Positions 24,671-36,281 of a DNA stretch of 64,000 bases are shown here, one piece after another. Position 1 is the first letter of the stretch. The number at the start of each line of letters is the position of its first letter. The translations under genes and the position numbers were made by a program. This DNA comes from Lomentospora prolificans. Taxonomy: Eukaryota > Ascomycota > Sordariomycetes > Microascales > Microascaceae. Location of the stretch: positions 372,001 to 436,000 of the forward strand of contig JARFXM010000006.1 in assembly GCA_029532625.1 (NCBI GenBank). Direction: 5' to 3'. Under the pieces are notes generated by a model that saw only the letters and a list, made by a program, of their open reading frames with translations, was not told the origin of the DNA and searched no databases.

Positions 24671-26098
24671 TTATTCCTTGGACTCAAAAGGAGTCTCGTA
24701 CGGCCTCTCCGCCTGGGGGGTAATACGCGCAAGGTGCCTCCTTTCGCCGTTCGTCCAGTCCACCAGGGCTGAGTGCTGCGTAACACGGTTGTCCCAAACC
24801 ACGACGGTACCCTTCTCCCACTTGACGCGGACGTGGAAGTCAGCACCCCAGGCAAGATGCTCGTAGAGGAAGTTGAGAATGGCGTCGGATTCTTCTTTCT
24901 TAAGGCCGACAATATTGCGGGTGACTGCTCTTGTTAGATCATTATTATAACCTCAACATGTGCAAATGGATCAAGAAGGATCTTACATTGAGGGTTGACG
25001 TAGAGGGCCTTCTCGCCGGTGACCGGGTGCGTCCTGATAACTGGGTGCTCGTTGATGACGGGCTCTCGCCTCTTGATGCCGCCTCGGTTTATGGATCCGC
25101 TGGCCTGTTCTACGGCAGAGTGCGTAGCCTTGAGGCCATGCAGCCTCTCCTGGAAAAGCGGGCTCAAACGGTTATACGCCTCCACGGCGTTGGCGAAGAG
25201 GGTATCCCCTCCGGTACTGGGCAAGTCTAGCACGTACAAGAAGGTAGTGCCGGGGGGTTGCTCTTCGTACGACACATCCGAGTGCCACGCCACCGAGCTC
25301 GTCCTATTGGCGAAAAACTTGTCGACTGAGTTGTCGCCCGCTTGTCTGTGGACAATGTGCACCTCGGGGTAGCCCTCTGGGGAGCCGGAGGTAGGGTGGA
25401 TATGGTGGCGGCCAAAGTACCCTCCGAACTCGAGAGCCTCGGAGATGGGAAGACTAGCAAAGTCTTGATCTCGGAAGGCGACAACCTTGCGCTCGGCGAC
25501 GAGGCGAGCAAGTTGGTCGCGGCCAGCGAGGGATAGCTTGGAGAGTTGGACACCGCGGACTTCGGAACCGGTGGTTGGGGTGAGGTGGGAGATGATTACA
25601 CCCTCACCGAGCAGCTCCGGGTACGAGGCGTCGGCATCCTTGCCATGCTCGACATGCTCAAAAGGTTCCAGGGGGCCGTACTTTTGCTCAGGGTTCCAGG
25701 TGGGGAGGTAGTTGGGGTACTAAGACAACCGTCAATAATAGGTATTGAGGTTGAGCAAAACAAGGAAGTCAAGTCGGTTTGTGCAGGAGGGGCAAAGAGC
25801 TTCCAAGTACGGGGTACATCTCCGGGTTCAATGTCACTCGGACATGGGTATATGGTGGCGTGCATGCGTGAACAAGGTGGCAAGTTGCCAAGGCGAGGAC
25901 CCTGGGGTTGGGGTTCAGGGTAATACTTATGCTTACCGAGGCGGGCGCATGACCCTCAATACCCTTCTTCTCTACCTCATCAGAGTATCTGGCAGTCGTA
26001 ATCTCCTTATAGTCTCCCTGAGGAGTGTCCAAACCCCCCTTGAAGCTCGAATGAACGGGGAGCGTGACGGTTTCAACTTCGACAGCAGAGGGCGCCAT
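24671..26098 (-). CDS. TauD/TfdA-type alpha-ketoglutarate-dependent dioxygenase
   Basis: Three exons on the minus strand, 26098-25937, 25719-24987 and 24924-24671, give 382 residues with exact phases. The fungal TauD pattern is complete. The metal-binding HxD is His200/Asp202 in AWHSDVSYE, the distal metal histidine is His349 in VTQHSALVDW, and the 2-oxoglutarate-binding arginine lies in RRHLARITP. Other family blocks include VVAFRDQDF, GRHHIHPTSG, STGGDTLFAN and HPVTGEKALYVNPQF. Such Fe(II) enzymes hydroxylate sulfonates (taurine, isethionate; yeast Jlp1) or related substrates to free sulfite, in the cytosol. The downstream same-strand gene is a Dal5-family permease. From memory, yeast JLP1 also lies close to a Dal5-family transporter, YCT1. 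Substrate specificity within the family is broad, so taurine is not asserted. Confidence 0.93.
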
Positions 26099-28395
26099 GA
26101 TGGATGGAGTATAGGGTTTTAAGCCAGCGTCAACAGGGAAGTACAGGGTTCAGGAGCTAGTCAGTTAAACGTCGAGGTAAGTTCAAGGGCAAGTGTATCT
26201 CAATCAGTTGAAGCAAAGGCCCTTTACGACTATTAGTGTGATGGGCACCCTCGAATATAAGTAGATTCCTGTCCCATCTCGTGCGCCTTCGACCAGAAGT
26301 CGAGATGGTTTTGAGCGAGTCATGCCAATGGCGAAAGACTGTGCGGAGAAACCACTCTATCCCGCCTACCAGCACTTTGGGCGTAGCGATCGCAGGGATT
26401 CGATTGCGCGACTCCCAAGTGCAATTGCACATCTCCATCTACAAAGAGGGGAAACATCTTTGGTCTCCGCGGAATCAAAGTCGTGGCGCGTCCCGTCGAA
26501 CCATCCTGGGTCTTGTCTTTGTAGCCGAGCGTTGGCGAGCCCTGGATTCCGTATTTATCAGCAAGCATCCTTTTCCCATGAGTCTGGACTCTTTTACAAC
26601 TTGTGAATGAGGGGAACTGAAGTCGAGACGTGGACCAGACTCTCGAGGGTGGGGGATGGCGAGCGTTGGACAAGAAAAAGGGGCAGTGTAGGTGTTGGCG
26701 AATCTACCAGCAAAATCACGCAATCCAGCGATCCCTGGGAACGACGTACCACTACCCCGGATATTAACCAAGGATAACCATGAGAGGTGAAAAGAAGAAA
26801 AAAAAGTCTTTGGAGATCAAGAGAGATGGTCTTAAACTGGGAAATGTCCCCAAATGACGAATTGCGGATATTACGTGCAGGAAAGTGGGTGGCTCGAGAG
26901 TGTCCTCGTTTCGTGAGGAGCTGTTGGCTAATAGAGAAAGTGCCAAACGATGCAAACGAGTCGGGAGTCAGGATCAAGACAAAACAGCAGAGATTCCTAT
27001 TCCACGCGACACATATCGGGTTGGTAAGAAAATGGGAGGCCTTGATCCTCATCGGAAGTGCATCCTACTACATGGAACTCGGTATATGTGTATTAGTCGA
27101 GGTTCGGCAGCGAGAGCACCCCTAGTTTGGTCTGAGTCGGGATCATCAACAGGGCACGCATGTGTCATGACTATGTAGAATAAATTGCAAATCCATCTTG
27201 AAGAAAACGATAAGATCCGTTATCCGAGAACTTGGTATCACTGCCGCAGAGAGTGATACAATCTAGGGAATCTAGAGTCGTGACATTAGGGTTACGGTTA
27301 ACTACGACGGACAAACACTAGATGAAGAGAACCGACAAGCTCATAATATGCTACTAGCAAAATTCAGTTCTCACATCTCCGATGCCGGCATGGAGGAAGT
27401 ATGTAATCGAGATCAAGCCTCCGATTCTTGAAATCTAATCTTTGGCAAGACTCTCGAGAGATGGCGTAATAGTAGCCTGCTAGCCAGCGGGATGATGTCA
27501 AAAGTCTCGGCGCGTTGGTCGGAGGCCAGCGGAGAGCCAGCTGATTCTGACTCAGCAAGTTTTGCTTGGTGCGACCTTGAACTTTTCAGTTCAGCACGAT
27601 TGGTTGTTCCGCCAGCGAGCGGTCCAATTCCAACTAAATGGTCCAGCCCTTAAGCATCCATTGGTAAATTCCAACATCCAGCTTGTTTGTTGGCCGGAAG
27701 CTTGGCCCAGATTGTTTTCGCGAAACGGGCTCGAAGCTGCTGTGGTTGTTTCACCGACAGCTCGCTCCCAATTGCCCAAACATGTCCCCCAATCGCGGCC
27801 CAAGATGGAAAAAGAACGATCAAGTCCTGCTGCCTCGTTTCAAAACGAAAATGTGTTGGCCCCCTTTTGTAGCCCATTTGATCACTAAATCGCCCCAGGT
27901 TTTATTTTCTGATCGCTGTGAGCCAATGCAACTCGTGGCGGGGCGCCATCCTCGTCTCGAACCATTGCGCTGGAACGTGGAGCCTGTAGCCCTATTGGCT
28001 GCTGTCTTGGCGCCCGGTTGGAACCACGGAGTTGTCTGGTCCATAGCCTATTTTCCTGCCCACGCACTGAAGCTCCAGGCCTATGCAGGGGTCTTTGGAC
28101 GTCAGGCAAATCGCATCTCCGCGGAGCTCAACCTCACCTCGACTCTGGGGGTCGGAATGGGCCTACCAACGCGGTTAACGGCGAACAAGCACTGGTTCAA
28201 TGACGCAGATGGATCGGGGTTGAGCCTGGCAGGGCTGGTATATACAGGTGGTGCTTCCCCTTAAAAGGTTTGTTTCCTGGGCTTTGCCTGGCTGTAAAAC
28301 CTGCGACCTGTCATGACGGAGCTGCGCCGGACCTGTTATGAGGCCGCTTGTGACGTGGTACCAATCTTGGTGCTCAAACAAAATCTGTTCAGCGC
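26099..28395. other. Intergenic, 2.3 kb
   Basis: It contains the TauD promoter side and the region upstream of the isochorismatase-fold gene. A 193-codon open frame at 27683-28264 (plus) begins only with TTG and shows no domain. Minus-strand frames around 26475-27052 look random. No gene is supported. Confidence 0.55.
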
Positions 28396-28401
28396 TATAA
28401 A
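28396..28401 (+). promoter_or_regulatory. TATA box upstream of the isochorismatase-fold gene
   Basis: TATAAA lies 186 bases before the ATG at 28587, in an otherwise empty upstream region. Confidence 0.4.
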
Positions 28402-28586
28402 CTGCTATTAAATTCCAGCATCGTACGTCAAGCGGAGTCGAGTAACAAGCTTAACCCGCTCTTTGTCGACTCCTATCAGTGACTGGCGTTCCTAAAGATA
28501 GGACCAAGGCTAAGATACCTATACACCTATACCTTGTTTTAATTACTGCCACCGCTTTCGACCCAAGATCTTCATTATATACCCTC

Positions 28587-29612
28587 ATGGCGCCCCCACC
28601 GCCGCCATATCCCTCAAATGAGATCACCTTGGGCAACCCTAAACGATCTTGCTGGACTTTTGACTCCTCCACCGGCTTCTACGATCTTACACACCCGACA
28701 CGATCGCGCCACTCCCGCTCATATCCCTGTCTCCGCCTCAAGACAACAACAGAACCCATCATCGTGAATCCGCATAAGTGTGCCCTCATCGTCGTCGACC
28801 TTCAAAATCTCTTTCTCTCTCGCGCCCTTGGAAACCGGCAAAGTACCCTACACCATGCCGAGGAGACCTTGCGCATGCTCGCGTACCCTGCGGCCAGGGA
28901 AGCGGGTATCCAAATCGTACATCTGACCTGGGGATTTACAGAAGAAGAGATTCGCTCGGCGCCGCCCCCTATCCTGCGCCGATTCGGGACTCTTCTAGAT
29001 AGGATGAATATCCAACAGGGGACCTGTTCATCTTCCGCTTCGTCTGCCTCTTCTCTTTCCTTCTCGGTCAAATCCCCAACCTCACCAACGCTGCTGAAAC
29101 CGACAATGGCCAAACCGACCCTGGGCGACGAGATCGGACCTGTCACCCTCTGGAACAAGCAGATAATTCTCGGCGGCCGCCTCCTCGTGCGTAACACGTG
29201 GAACGCCGACCTCTATGAGTCAACCCGGCGAGCGTTTACCGCCTCCCACGATACACCCCTTCCCGATGCCAGATTCCACAAGACCAGACCGTCAGGCTTC
29301 TTCTGGGGTGGCGCACCCTCTGGTTCCGGGGATGCAGGCGGGCCGGATATAGTGCGATACCTACGCGCTAGGGGCATCACCACGTTGTTTTTTGGAGGGG
29401 CAGGGACGGAGGCTGGAATCTGGGCATCGGCCCAGGACGCCTGCAACTGGGGTTTCGATGTGGTTCTGTTGGCAGATGGGTGCGGAACCACAGCGGGAGA
29501 GGACATGGTTAGAATGGTGGAGGATTCGTGTGCGGAAGACGTCGGGTTCGTGACGAGTTGTGAGGAGTTGGCGAGGGGAGTTGCGGGTATGGTGGGTGCG
29601 GAGAAACGATAA
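28587..29612 (+). CDS. Isochorismatase-fold (cysteine hydrolase-like) protein lacking the catalytic Cys
   Basis: Single exon, 341 residues from the ATG at 28587. The open frame extends upstream, but without an ATG. The isochorismatase-like fold is recognisable: the first strand ends ALIVVDLQNLF with Asp71, the conserved lysine is Lys232 in FHKTRPSG, and the third block reads TLFFGGAGTEAGIWASAQDA followed by GFDVVLLADGCGT. In active members the third block carries the nucleophilic cysteine (pattern GxxTDxCVxxTxxDA). Here that position is Gly277, so the Asp-Lys-Cys triad is incomplete. The 29000-29110 region adds a Ser/Thr/Pro-rich insert. Normal members hydrolyse isochorismate, nicotinamide or N-carbamoyl compounds. 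This protein is probably a non-hydrolytic paralogue. It converges with the PTH11-like gene. Confidence 0.85.
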   Translation: MAPPPPPYPSNEITLGNPKRSCWTFDSSTGFYDLTHPTRSRHSRSYPCLRLKTTTEPIIVNPHKCALIVVDLQNLFLSRALGNRQSTLHHAEETLRMLAYPAAREAGIQIVHLTWGFTEEEIRSAPPPILRRFGTLLDRMNIQQGTCSSSASSASSLSFSVKSPTSPTLLKPTMAKPTLGDEIGPVTLWNKQIILGGRLLVRNTWNADLYESTRRAFTASHDTPLPDARFHKTRPSGFFWGGAPSGSGDAGGPDIVRYLRARGITTLFFGGAGTEAGIWASAQDACNWGFDVVLLADGCGTTAGEDMVRMVEDSCAEDVGFVTSCEELARGVAGMVGAEKR

Positions 29613-30079
29613 CCAACAACGAACTCAGGGAAGAAGGACCTTATAGGCAACTCCATTCATGACTTATGACGGCCCGGGACTGTTTTCCTTTTCCTTTTTT
29701 TTTTTCTTTTTTTGGCGTATGGGATGGAACGGAGCGTTTGGATATTCTACATTTCCTGTATTAATACACCTTGGTGGGTATCATCGAACGCTTAATAGAA
29801 ACTATAAGCCTAGTTAAGAGATTTTGATCCTAACAAACGGCGATTTTTGCAACCGTGTTCCCTGTATTAAAGAGTCTCCGAATATTAACAAGCACATCCC
29901 AAATTTATGAAAACAACCAACAGGGGAAGAAGAAAAGTCTGATATACAGTCCGACATGTCTCACACATTATTCAAGTCGCAAAGTTTCTGACCCAAACTC
30001 TTTCCAGTCATAACCACGAGGGCACGCGACCGGGGAGGAAGAAAGCAAGACATGACGGATACTTTGGCACAGCCCAAAC
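29613..30079. other. Convergent 3' intergenic region
   Basis: AT-rich, with pyrimidine runs near 29680-29715. It is shared by the 3' ends of the isochorismatase-fold gene and the PTH11-like gene. No gene is seen. Confidence 0.6.
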
Positions 30080-31493
30080 TCAATACATCGGCCACGATTC
30101 CCCTACCTTGCCGCCCACTCCGTCATCCGTCTGCACGCTAATGTCGTCCTTGCCCCGATCTTGTACCTCGATCCGAATCTCGTTCGTCTGCAGAATCTTG
30201 GACTTGCGGTCTGGCCCCATGGCCTGCATCTCAAAAGACTTCATCGACTCGCTGCACTCCGGTTGTCTTTTGCCTAGACCGAGTTTCGGCTTGCCGCCCG
30301 TGATGGTGACGACAGCGTTTCGAATTGCCGAGCGTTTTCCAAGAGTGGTATGGCCCGCCGCAGTGCCGGGTTGTTGCGGGTTGTTCGGCATCTGCATCGC
30401 GTAACTGCCCGTGTTATAGTGTCTTTCGGCCGAGGATCGGATCGTGCGAACGAGGACTCGTAGGACGGGAATGGAGCAGGCAATAATTGTCATGGCAGTC
30501 TCGGCGGAACCCCACGCAACAAGTTCCCAGCCAAAGACTAGAGGAGTTAGCATGTGTATGCTTTCGAGAAGGCACAAGTGTAATAGTACGTACAGGTAAA
30601 ATCTTTCCCCACAAGGAGCGGGATCTTGGCGCATTTGACAAAAGCTGTGATGCCCGCGCTTATACATTTGGTTAGCCGTGATGGTAATGGAACTGGCGAA
30701 TAGGATACTTACAAAACTCCCATGCTCATGGCGATAGCCACGCCAACCTTTTCTCGGGTCCGCATTTGGAGGCTCATAATAACCTGCCAAGGCAGGAACG
30801 CCAGGACGACGTCCATGAACCCAGAGTACACTATGGCTTGTGTCAGCTGGCATAAGATAGATGATCCACAGGGAGTGATACTTACCACCCGAGAACATGT
30901 TAAAGTTGGATGTAGCCTTAGGGTCCCAACAAACGCCATCCACGATCAACGGATCCCAGGACTTCGCTAATGGCCGGCAGGAGATCCATCCCACCATAGC
31001 ACTCCCAGCCTTTGTCAAATTGACAGAGATGACTGTGAACCAAATAAAGTACCTCAGGCGACGGCCTTCAGATATTCGTAACATTGTTAGAGCAAGGACG
31101 TCTTACTCCATGAGGAGGCCGTTATGGAGAAGGTCGATGCTATCTTGTAATAGAGAGTCGTGGCCTGCTTTTGCTCCGGGGTTAGGGTAGCTGCATGATG
31201 GCCATAGCCGTGCGTGACGTTGATAGACGAAAACGTGCCATTACAGACTAGAGCAAGCTGAAATTGTCAGTATGTGCCGTGAAATATTACGGCCGCGAAA
31301 TGTACTCGCTTACCCATGATACAAGGAGGAGGTGATCATCCCACCAGAGGCCGCGCGAAGCCGTAGTCTTGCAGTAGATTCGAAGAACTAAGAAGACAGC
31401 GGATACGCCGATTAAAGACCAGTTGGCTGCATTAAGGTTCGGGCCGTTTGTTTCCGCGAGAAACTCGGGGGTGAAATCGGTGGTCCTGCTCAT
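30080..31493 (-). CDS. PTH11-like rhodopsin-domain membrane protein, apparently frameshifted
   Basis: Minus-strand exons by family alignment: 31493-31314, 31257-30886, 30830-30713, 30658-30594 and 30537-30080. The seven-helix fungal rhodopsin-domain pattern (PF20684) is clear: RGLWWDDHLLLVSW after TM1, ITASSWSKTS, ALTMLRIS, SVNLTKAGSAMVGWISCRPL, CWDPKATSNFNMFSGVYSGF, DVVLAFLPWQVIMSLQMR, REKVGVAIAMSMGVF, and a cytoplasmic tail of about 120 residues. The conserved motif WSKTSxALTMLR is broken: one base is missing between 31093 and 31092, and reading on directly gives a stop at 31089-31087. Adding one base would give about 397 residues. Alternatively, removing 31106-31066 as a 41-nt intron (GTAAG donor, CTAAC, AAG acceptor) restores the frame but deletes that motif (383 residues). 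PTH11 relatives act in surface sensing. An upstream in-frame codon could extend the start to 31526. Confidence 0.75.
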
Positions 31494-31526
31494 GTTGCCG
31501 ACTTTGTTTCTCCAGTCGCGATGCAC

Positions 31527-34500
31527 TAGGCGCAGCGTATCACGATCTCAGTCTCGGGAGTTGTCAAACTTTGGAGTGAATCTCACAATCTTCCCTCGAA
31601 AGCAAGAGATGATTGCCGATATATGTCCGTTGCCGTGCCACAATGGGTGCAGTTACTTTGTGTAGCTGATAATAAACGTGGGAGAACTGTGGGGACCGTC
31701 GCTCTCTTATATCATGAGACTGGAACTTAGTACCCCTTCCAGGGTACCCAAGGCTCGCTAACTCGTTCATAAAATGACTAACAAAACCAAGCTTGCAGAG
31801 TAGTTCTCATCCGATGTGCAGAGTTGATGCAGGCGTATGGATGGGCTGAATGATCTAGCAAAAGGGATAGAATGGAAGCGCCCCCAAGATAATAGAACTA
31901 GGCGAGAAATGTCCGCACTATGCCGCATATTATTATCAGGTATTGAGCAGGGGAGTTAAGTGTTTCGTGCTTGGGTTTGTAAATTCAGGACCGGTGGAAA
32001 TGGGGGTAAAGAGGGAGCAAGCAAACACCAAGTAATGGGCGTTGCTGAAGAAGGCAAAAGCCGGAGTGCCGAAAGGACGAGAAGTGAAGAATTGCAAGAT
32101 TTAGTCAAGGGTGAAGAAAAGCCGCACCTCGGCTCTAGTAACGCATTGCAAAAGCCGATACTTTGAATTCCCCGGTTCCTACCTCTCATCTCGAACATAT
32201 AGAGCGATATATATCAGGGTCCGAGAGGGGCTCAGAAAGTGCGATTGCGTTGACACACGACACATTGAAGAGGGAAGAGGAAAATCTGGAGGAACAGGTG
32301 AACGATAGAAAGAGAAGTCGCAGCCTCTAGGCAAGGCTAGCACTAGATTCGGAGGGGATCCCTGTTTCCTGGGATTGTAGCGAGAGTTAAGGTTGGAAGC
32401 GGATGCGCGAGGTGCCCGTCCCAAGGTCGCGAGCCACTCCGGGAAAAGGCGAGGATCTAATACACCTTGCCTAGCTCCGTCTAGGTTCAGCGCTTGAAGT
32501 TGGCCGGGGCCTAGATTAACACAAAGTCCAGCTACATTACTTACTCAATTATTTACAAGGGATAGAGCAGGCCACCATGGGAAAGCCAGCATTGTAATGC
32601 CCTCGGAACTGGCGTATCAACACTGGGCGCTTATAGCTCATTAAAGAGACTTGTTCTCTTCATAATGCATGTGTCGAAAGATGAACGGCTGATATTTCGG
32701 AGATTGATTTGTCGCCTTATGCCTTTGTAAATTTATGACATGCCGTGGAGGCGTTTGTTTCTGAGAATGTCCGCCAATTCTGAGGGTTTCTCGGCCGGTT
32801 CTCCGATGCTGATAACGGTGCAACGTGATGCCCACGATGCCGTGTAAACCGCCATTTCTTATTGCTTTTTCGAGCTCCTCCTCTACGAAAATGATTTCGA
32901 GAAGGAAACATCCATGTATGTGGGGAGTGGAGAGTAACTCGGTGCGGAAACGACACGATAATGGCCAGCAGCGCAAGCGATGACAAGGATTACACCACCC
33001 TGCAGGGCTAGGGCCAGGAGCAACCCGCTCCGGGGTATCGAACCGGTGAAGCATCGTGCCGCAAATGAGTATCAAGGCTGAGCAGAGGTTGATTATAACA
33101 ACTCGAATTCCCTGCAACCAAGCCCAAGCCGCACAAGGGTCGGGGCGGGGCGCGAAAGAAACTCTCCCTGGAACCCTTCCGACTCAAAAACAAACCATGC
33201 GCCGTGGGCTGCGTGGCGTCCCTGAACCAGGTTAGCGCGCCAAAACTGAGACCGAATCCCTGGTACGCCTCGACTTTAGGTTCTTAATGCTGGCGACCCA
33301 CAAACACACTATTCGCACCAACAGTCGACGTTCCTTCGACTTGGTGTTGGACAATAAATGTGTGCCAGATGCACTGAGTCAAGGTTCAGAGCCAACGCCT
33401 GGGAAAGTTTGCACGGCAAGCTCTGTGACCGAGATAGCCTAAATTATCGAGTTGAAACGAGAAAAACATACCCATCCGAGGCGAGGTTAGGGAGTTTGCG
33501 AGAAGCCCAGCCTTCACCAAACCGACAGCGCTGCTCGAAGTGACGTGTTTCAGCCGAGCCTCTCCTCAGCTGAGTTCTGAGCTTGACCGTGAACAGACTA
33601 GCGTCGACCGAGAAAATTTGAGTCTAGACTCGAACAAACAAGGGGGTGGGACAATAAGCTCGCCATTCTCGGTACGTTCCGGCACTAGGCAACCGAAAGC
33701 AAAACATCCTTCCACTTCTTTCCGCATCTGAAGGGCTGGTGGCTTGACTTTCGGGGAGAAGAAGAGGGGATTTGCTTCCCAGTCCTTCGAATACAGCCAA
33801 TAGATAGACCAGACCCAAGCGCATTAACCCCCATTAACAACCTTGAACCTAGTTGGGTGGATGACCATCCATGTTTCAAAGATGGAACCAACTGGAGGAA
33901 GGATCGATGACAACAGGCGCAATCAAATGAAAGGCAAGGCCGGGGGACTCGGGGGGACTCGAAGTTGTTCTGAATCCACCAGAATCGCCATGTGGGACAA
34001 CTGAATGATATGGTCCAGCCATCGTGGCATGGCTCATGGAGGGTGAACATGGAATGCCCTTGTAAGGTATGTGCGCAATCACGTCCTGGAACCAGATGTA
34101 CAGCAAGGGCCGTCCGGACACAACCGACACACGCCTTTTGAGCAACTTGTCATTCTCAGTGTTCCTTTCCACCACCAGGCGGTCCTTGATCAATGCTTTG
34201 AAAATCAGTGGTCTAGAGTGACATTGGAGGAGTACAGTCTCAATATGTTGTTAATTACATGTACCGTGCCTGGCACCCATTTAATCATTGAACTGAACGA
34301 TTTCCGACAAGCCATCACAATTACACGGAATCCTTCCTATGAATGGTCGCTTCTATCTCTCCTGGTAGGTAGCTGTCCTGTCCCCCAGGCAAAATTCCGG
34401 CAAGGCACATGCTGGAGCCTCACATTCGCCACTTTATAATACTTTTCTTTCCACCATACCAGGGCAAACCACAACAACAATCAACGTTGATATCTCCGCA

Positions 34501-36281
34501 TCGATCCAATACCAGTCATGCCCGTGCCAGTATTGACCCTCACCATATCCAGGAACAGATTTTCCCCCTCGAACGGGCGCCCCTTCCGTAATAGCCTAGG
34601 CCTTAAGGCCAATTAGTGTAAACTAACACAACGTCTTAGCAGGCCTCTTTCAATCACCCAAGTTACTGGAGCATTCGTCGTGGATATCAGAACGCCAGAA
34701 CTCCGCAGATATCGTTTGTTTTGTCCAAATGCGGCGCTAGTGTATGAAGGCCATCCCGCCTGACTGAGCCCCCCTTTTCTGCGTCAGGGTCCTGACTAGA
34801 TTGCCGCTGCCCCTCGCCGCATAAAACTCTGGGTATCAGCCAATGCAAAGAATACAGATTTGTGCCAAATGCAGGCCATGCTTTAAATCTAGTCGTGGTG
34901 GACCGTGGCATTCTTTTGTATTCTGAAGTCACGGGAGAAAGAAGCAATTCCCTGGCTTTTCCCCGTTCTGAAATAATCCCACCGCTATCAGCAGCAACAG
35001 AAAAAGAGAAAAGAAAAACAAGAAGAAACATCGAGTCACTCCGCGTATGCAACCTATTTTAGTGACGCTAGGTGTGATACATTTGAATGAGTCGTTAAGG
35101 TTCATTCCTAATGGGTAAGGTAATTCCTCGCCCAGATAGGCTTACAGACTCGAGAATCACGCTGCAAAGGAGGTGCTTACCTCGAGGGATATTATCACTA
35201 TCAACGTGCGAAGTGATATATTCATCAGCTTGCTAGGAAATAAAAGACTCTGAGACAAAGTATTAGTGTTAGATGTATACTATTGTTTCATATCTCTTGT
35301 TTAATCCCGGAAAAAAAATACACGCATTAATAAGTCGCCAGACCAAGCGCCGCGTAGCTTCCCCAGAAAGCTCTTAAGCAAGGGTGCCTTCCGAGCCTCA
35401 CTTCACCTGGACTTACATGGGCTCCTCTTGTGTTCGGCTCTGCAGAGCGTATCCCGTGCCTCCACTCGGTACCCTCTGTGAGCATGGTCCAAATCAGAAG
35501 CACCACCGCACTTGTTGATACATACGATGCTAATATTGTCAAATGTATGCCTCGAGGACTTTTATTACTTTTAACACAAACATTTTGAAATGGCAAACTT
35601 TATATAGTCCCGCCTTTTCATTCTGTTTTTGAGGTTCATATATTCGTAATAAGTGCCGGGGGTGTTGTGGACAGGCCAGCCTGATGAGGCTAGGCCATCT
35701 AACCGTAACCCTAATGCAACCGGTCAGCTACAACTATTGTGACACCCCAACTATTACTTGTATACACACCACGGACATATTTCTCCAGGCGCAGGTAAAG
35801 AAGCAAAATACAAACGTATTATACGCTCACAAGATTAATTCCTGGACAAAATAGGCTACCTGTATGTGAGTAATGCTTGATTTCGCTGAACCCGAAATTA
35901 CTGCTATCAGGTACTACTAAAATTGTTTCTGATATAATCAGAACTGTGTCCCAAAATATGGACCAGGCAGCTGTGAAAGGCTAAAGCCATAGCCCAAGCC
36001 CTCATACCTAATGTTTTACTCTGCTGTCTTTAAGAGCTCGTCGAGGTAGTGGCAGTGCTGAAAATATCATAGATTTGGCAATCCAACATACATCACAGGA
36101 CTATGTTTTTGCTGGCTTGGCGCACGGGCATCCTGAGTTTTTCTCGGTTACGCGACTCCGCGGTTGTATTTAACGTTTTCCCTATATATACATGAAGCAA
36201 GTAGGTCTTAATTTGTGGCTAGGGTTCTCTAAGATCACCATCCTCGATATCGCTGTAAGCTAAGCCATAATATTATGTCGT
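31527..36281. other. Gene-poor region, 4.75 kb, partly AT-rich
   Basis: No supported gene. The segment 35,080-36,280 is visibly AT-richer than the rest. A 114-codon minus-strand frame at 34687-35031 starts with a hydrophobic stretch, MFLLVFLFSFSVAADSGG, that mimics a signal peptide. It derives from a polypurine tract on the plus strand and the remainder has no motif. Other frames (32641-33117 minus, 35327-35596 minus) are likewise unconvincing. Confidence 0.55.

Noticed and set aside
27683..28264. 193-codon open frame, plus strand
   Set aside because: Starts with TTG, overlaps frames on both strands, no recognisable motif.
33036..33056. GGTTCGATACC on the minus strand, possible tRNA T-arm
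   Set aside because: The five-base stem around the loop does not pair, and no A-box is found upstream.
34687..35031. 114-codon minus-strand frame with a signal-peptide-like start (MFLLVFLFSFSVAADSGG)
   Set aside because: The hydrophobic start is produced by a polypurine tract on the plus strand. The remainder has one cysteine, no motif and no promoter signal.
35327..35596. 89-codon minus-strand frame with a hydrophobic stretch near a TATATAAAG string
   Set aside because: The start is a TTG almost on top of the TATA-like string, no homologous motif is seen and the downstream part is random.
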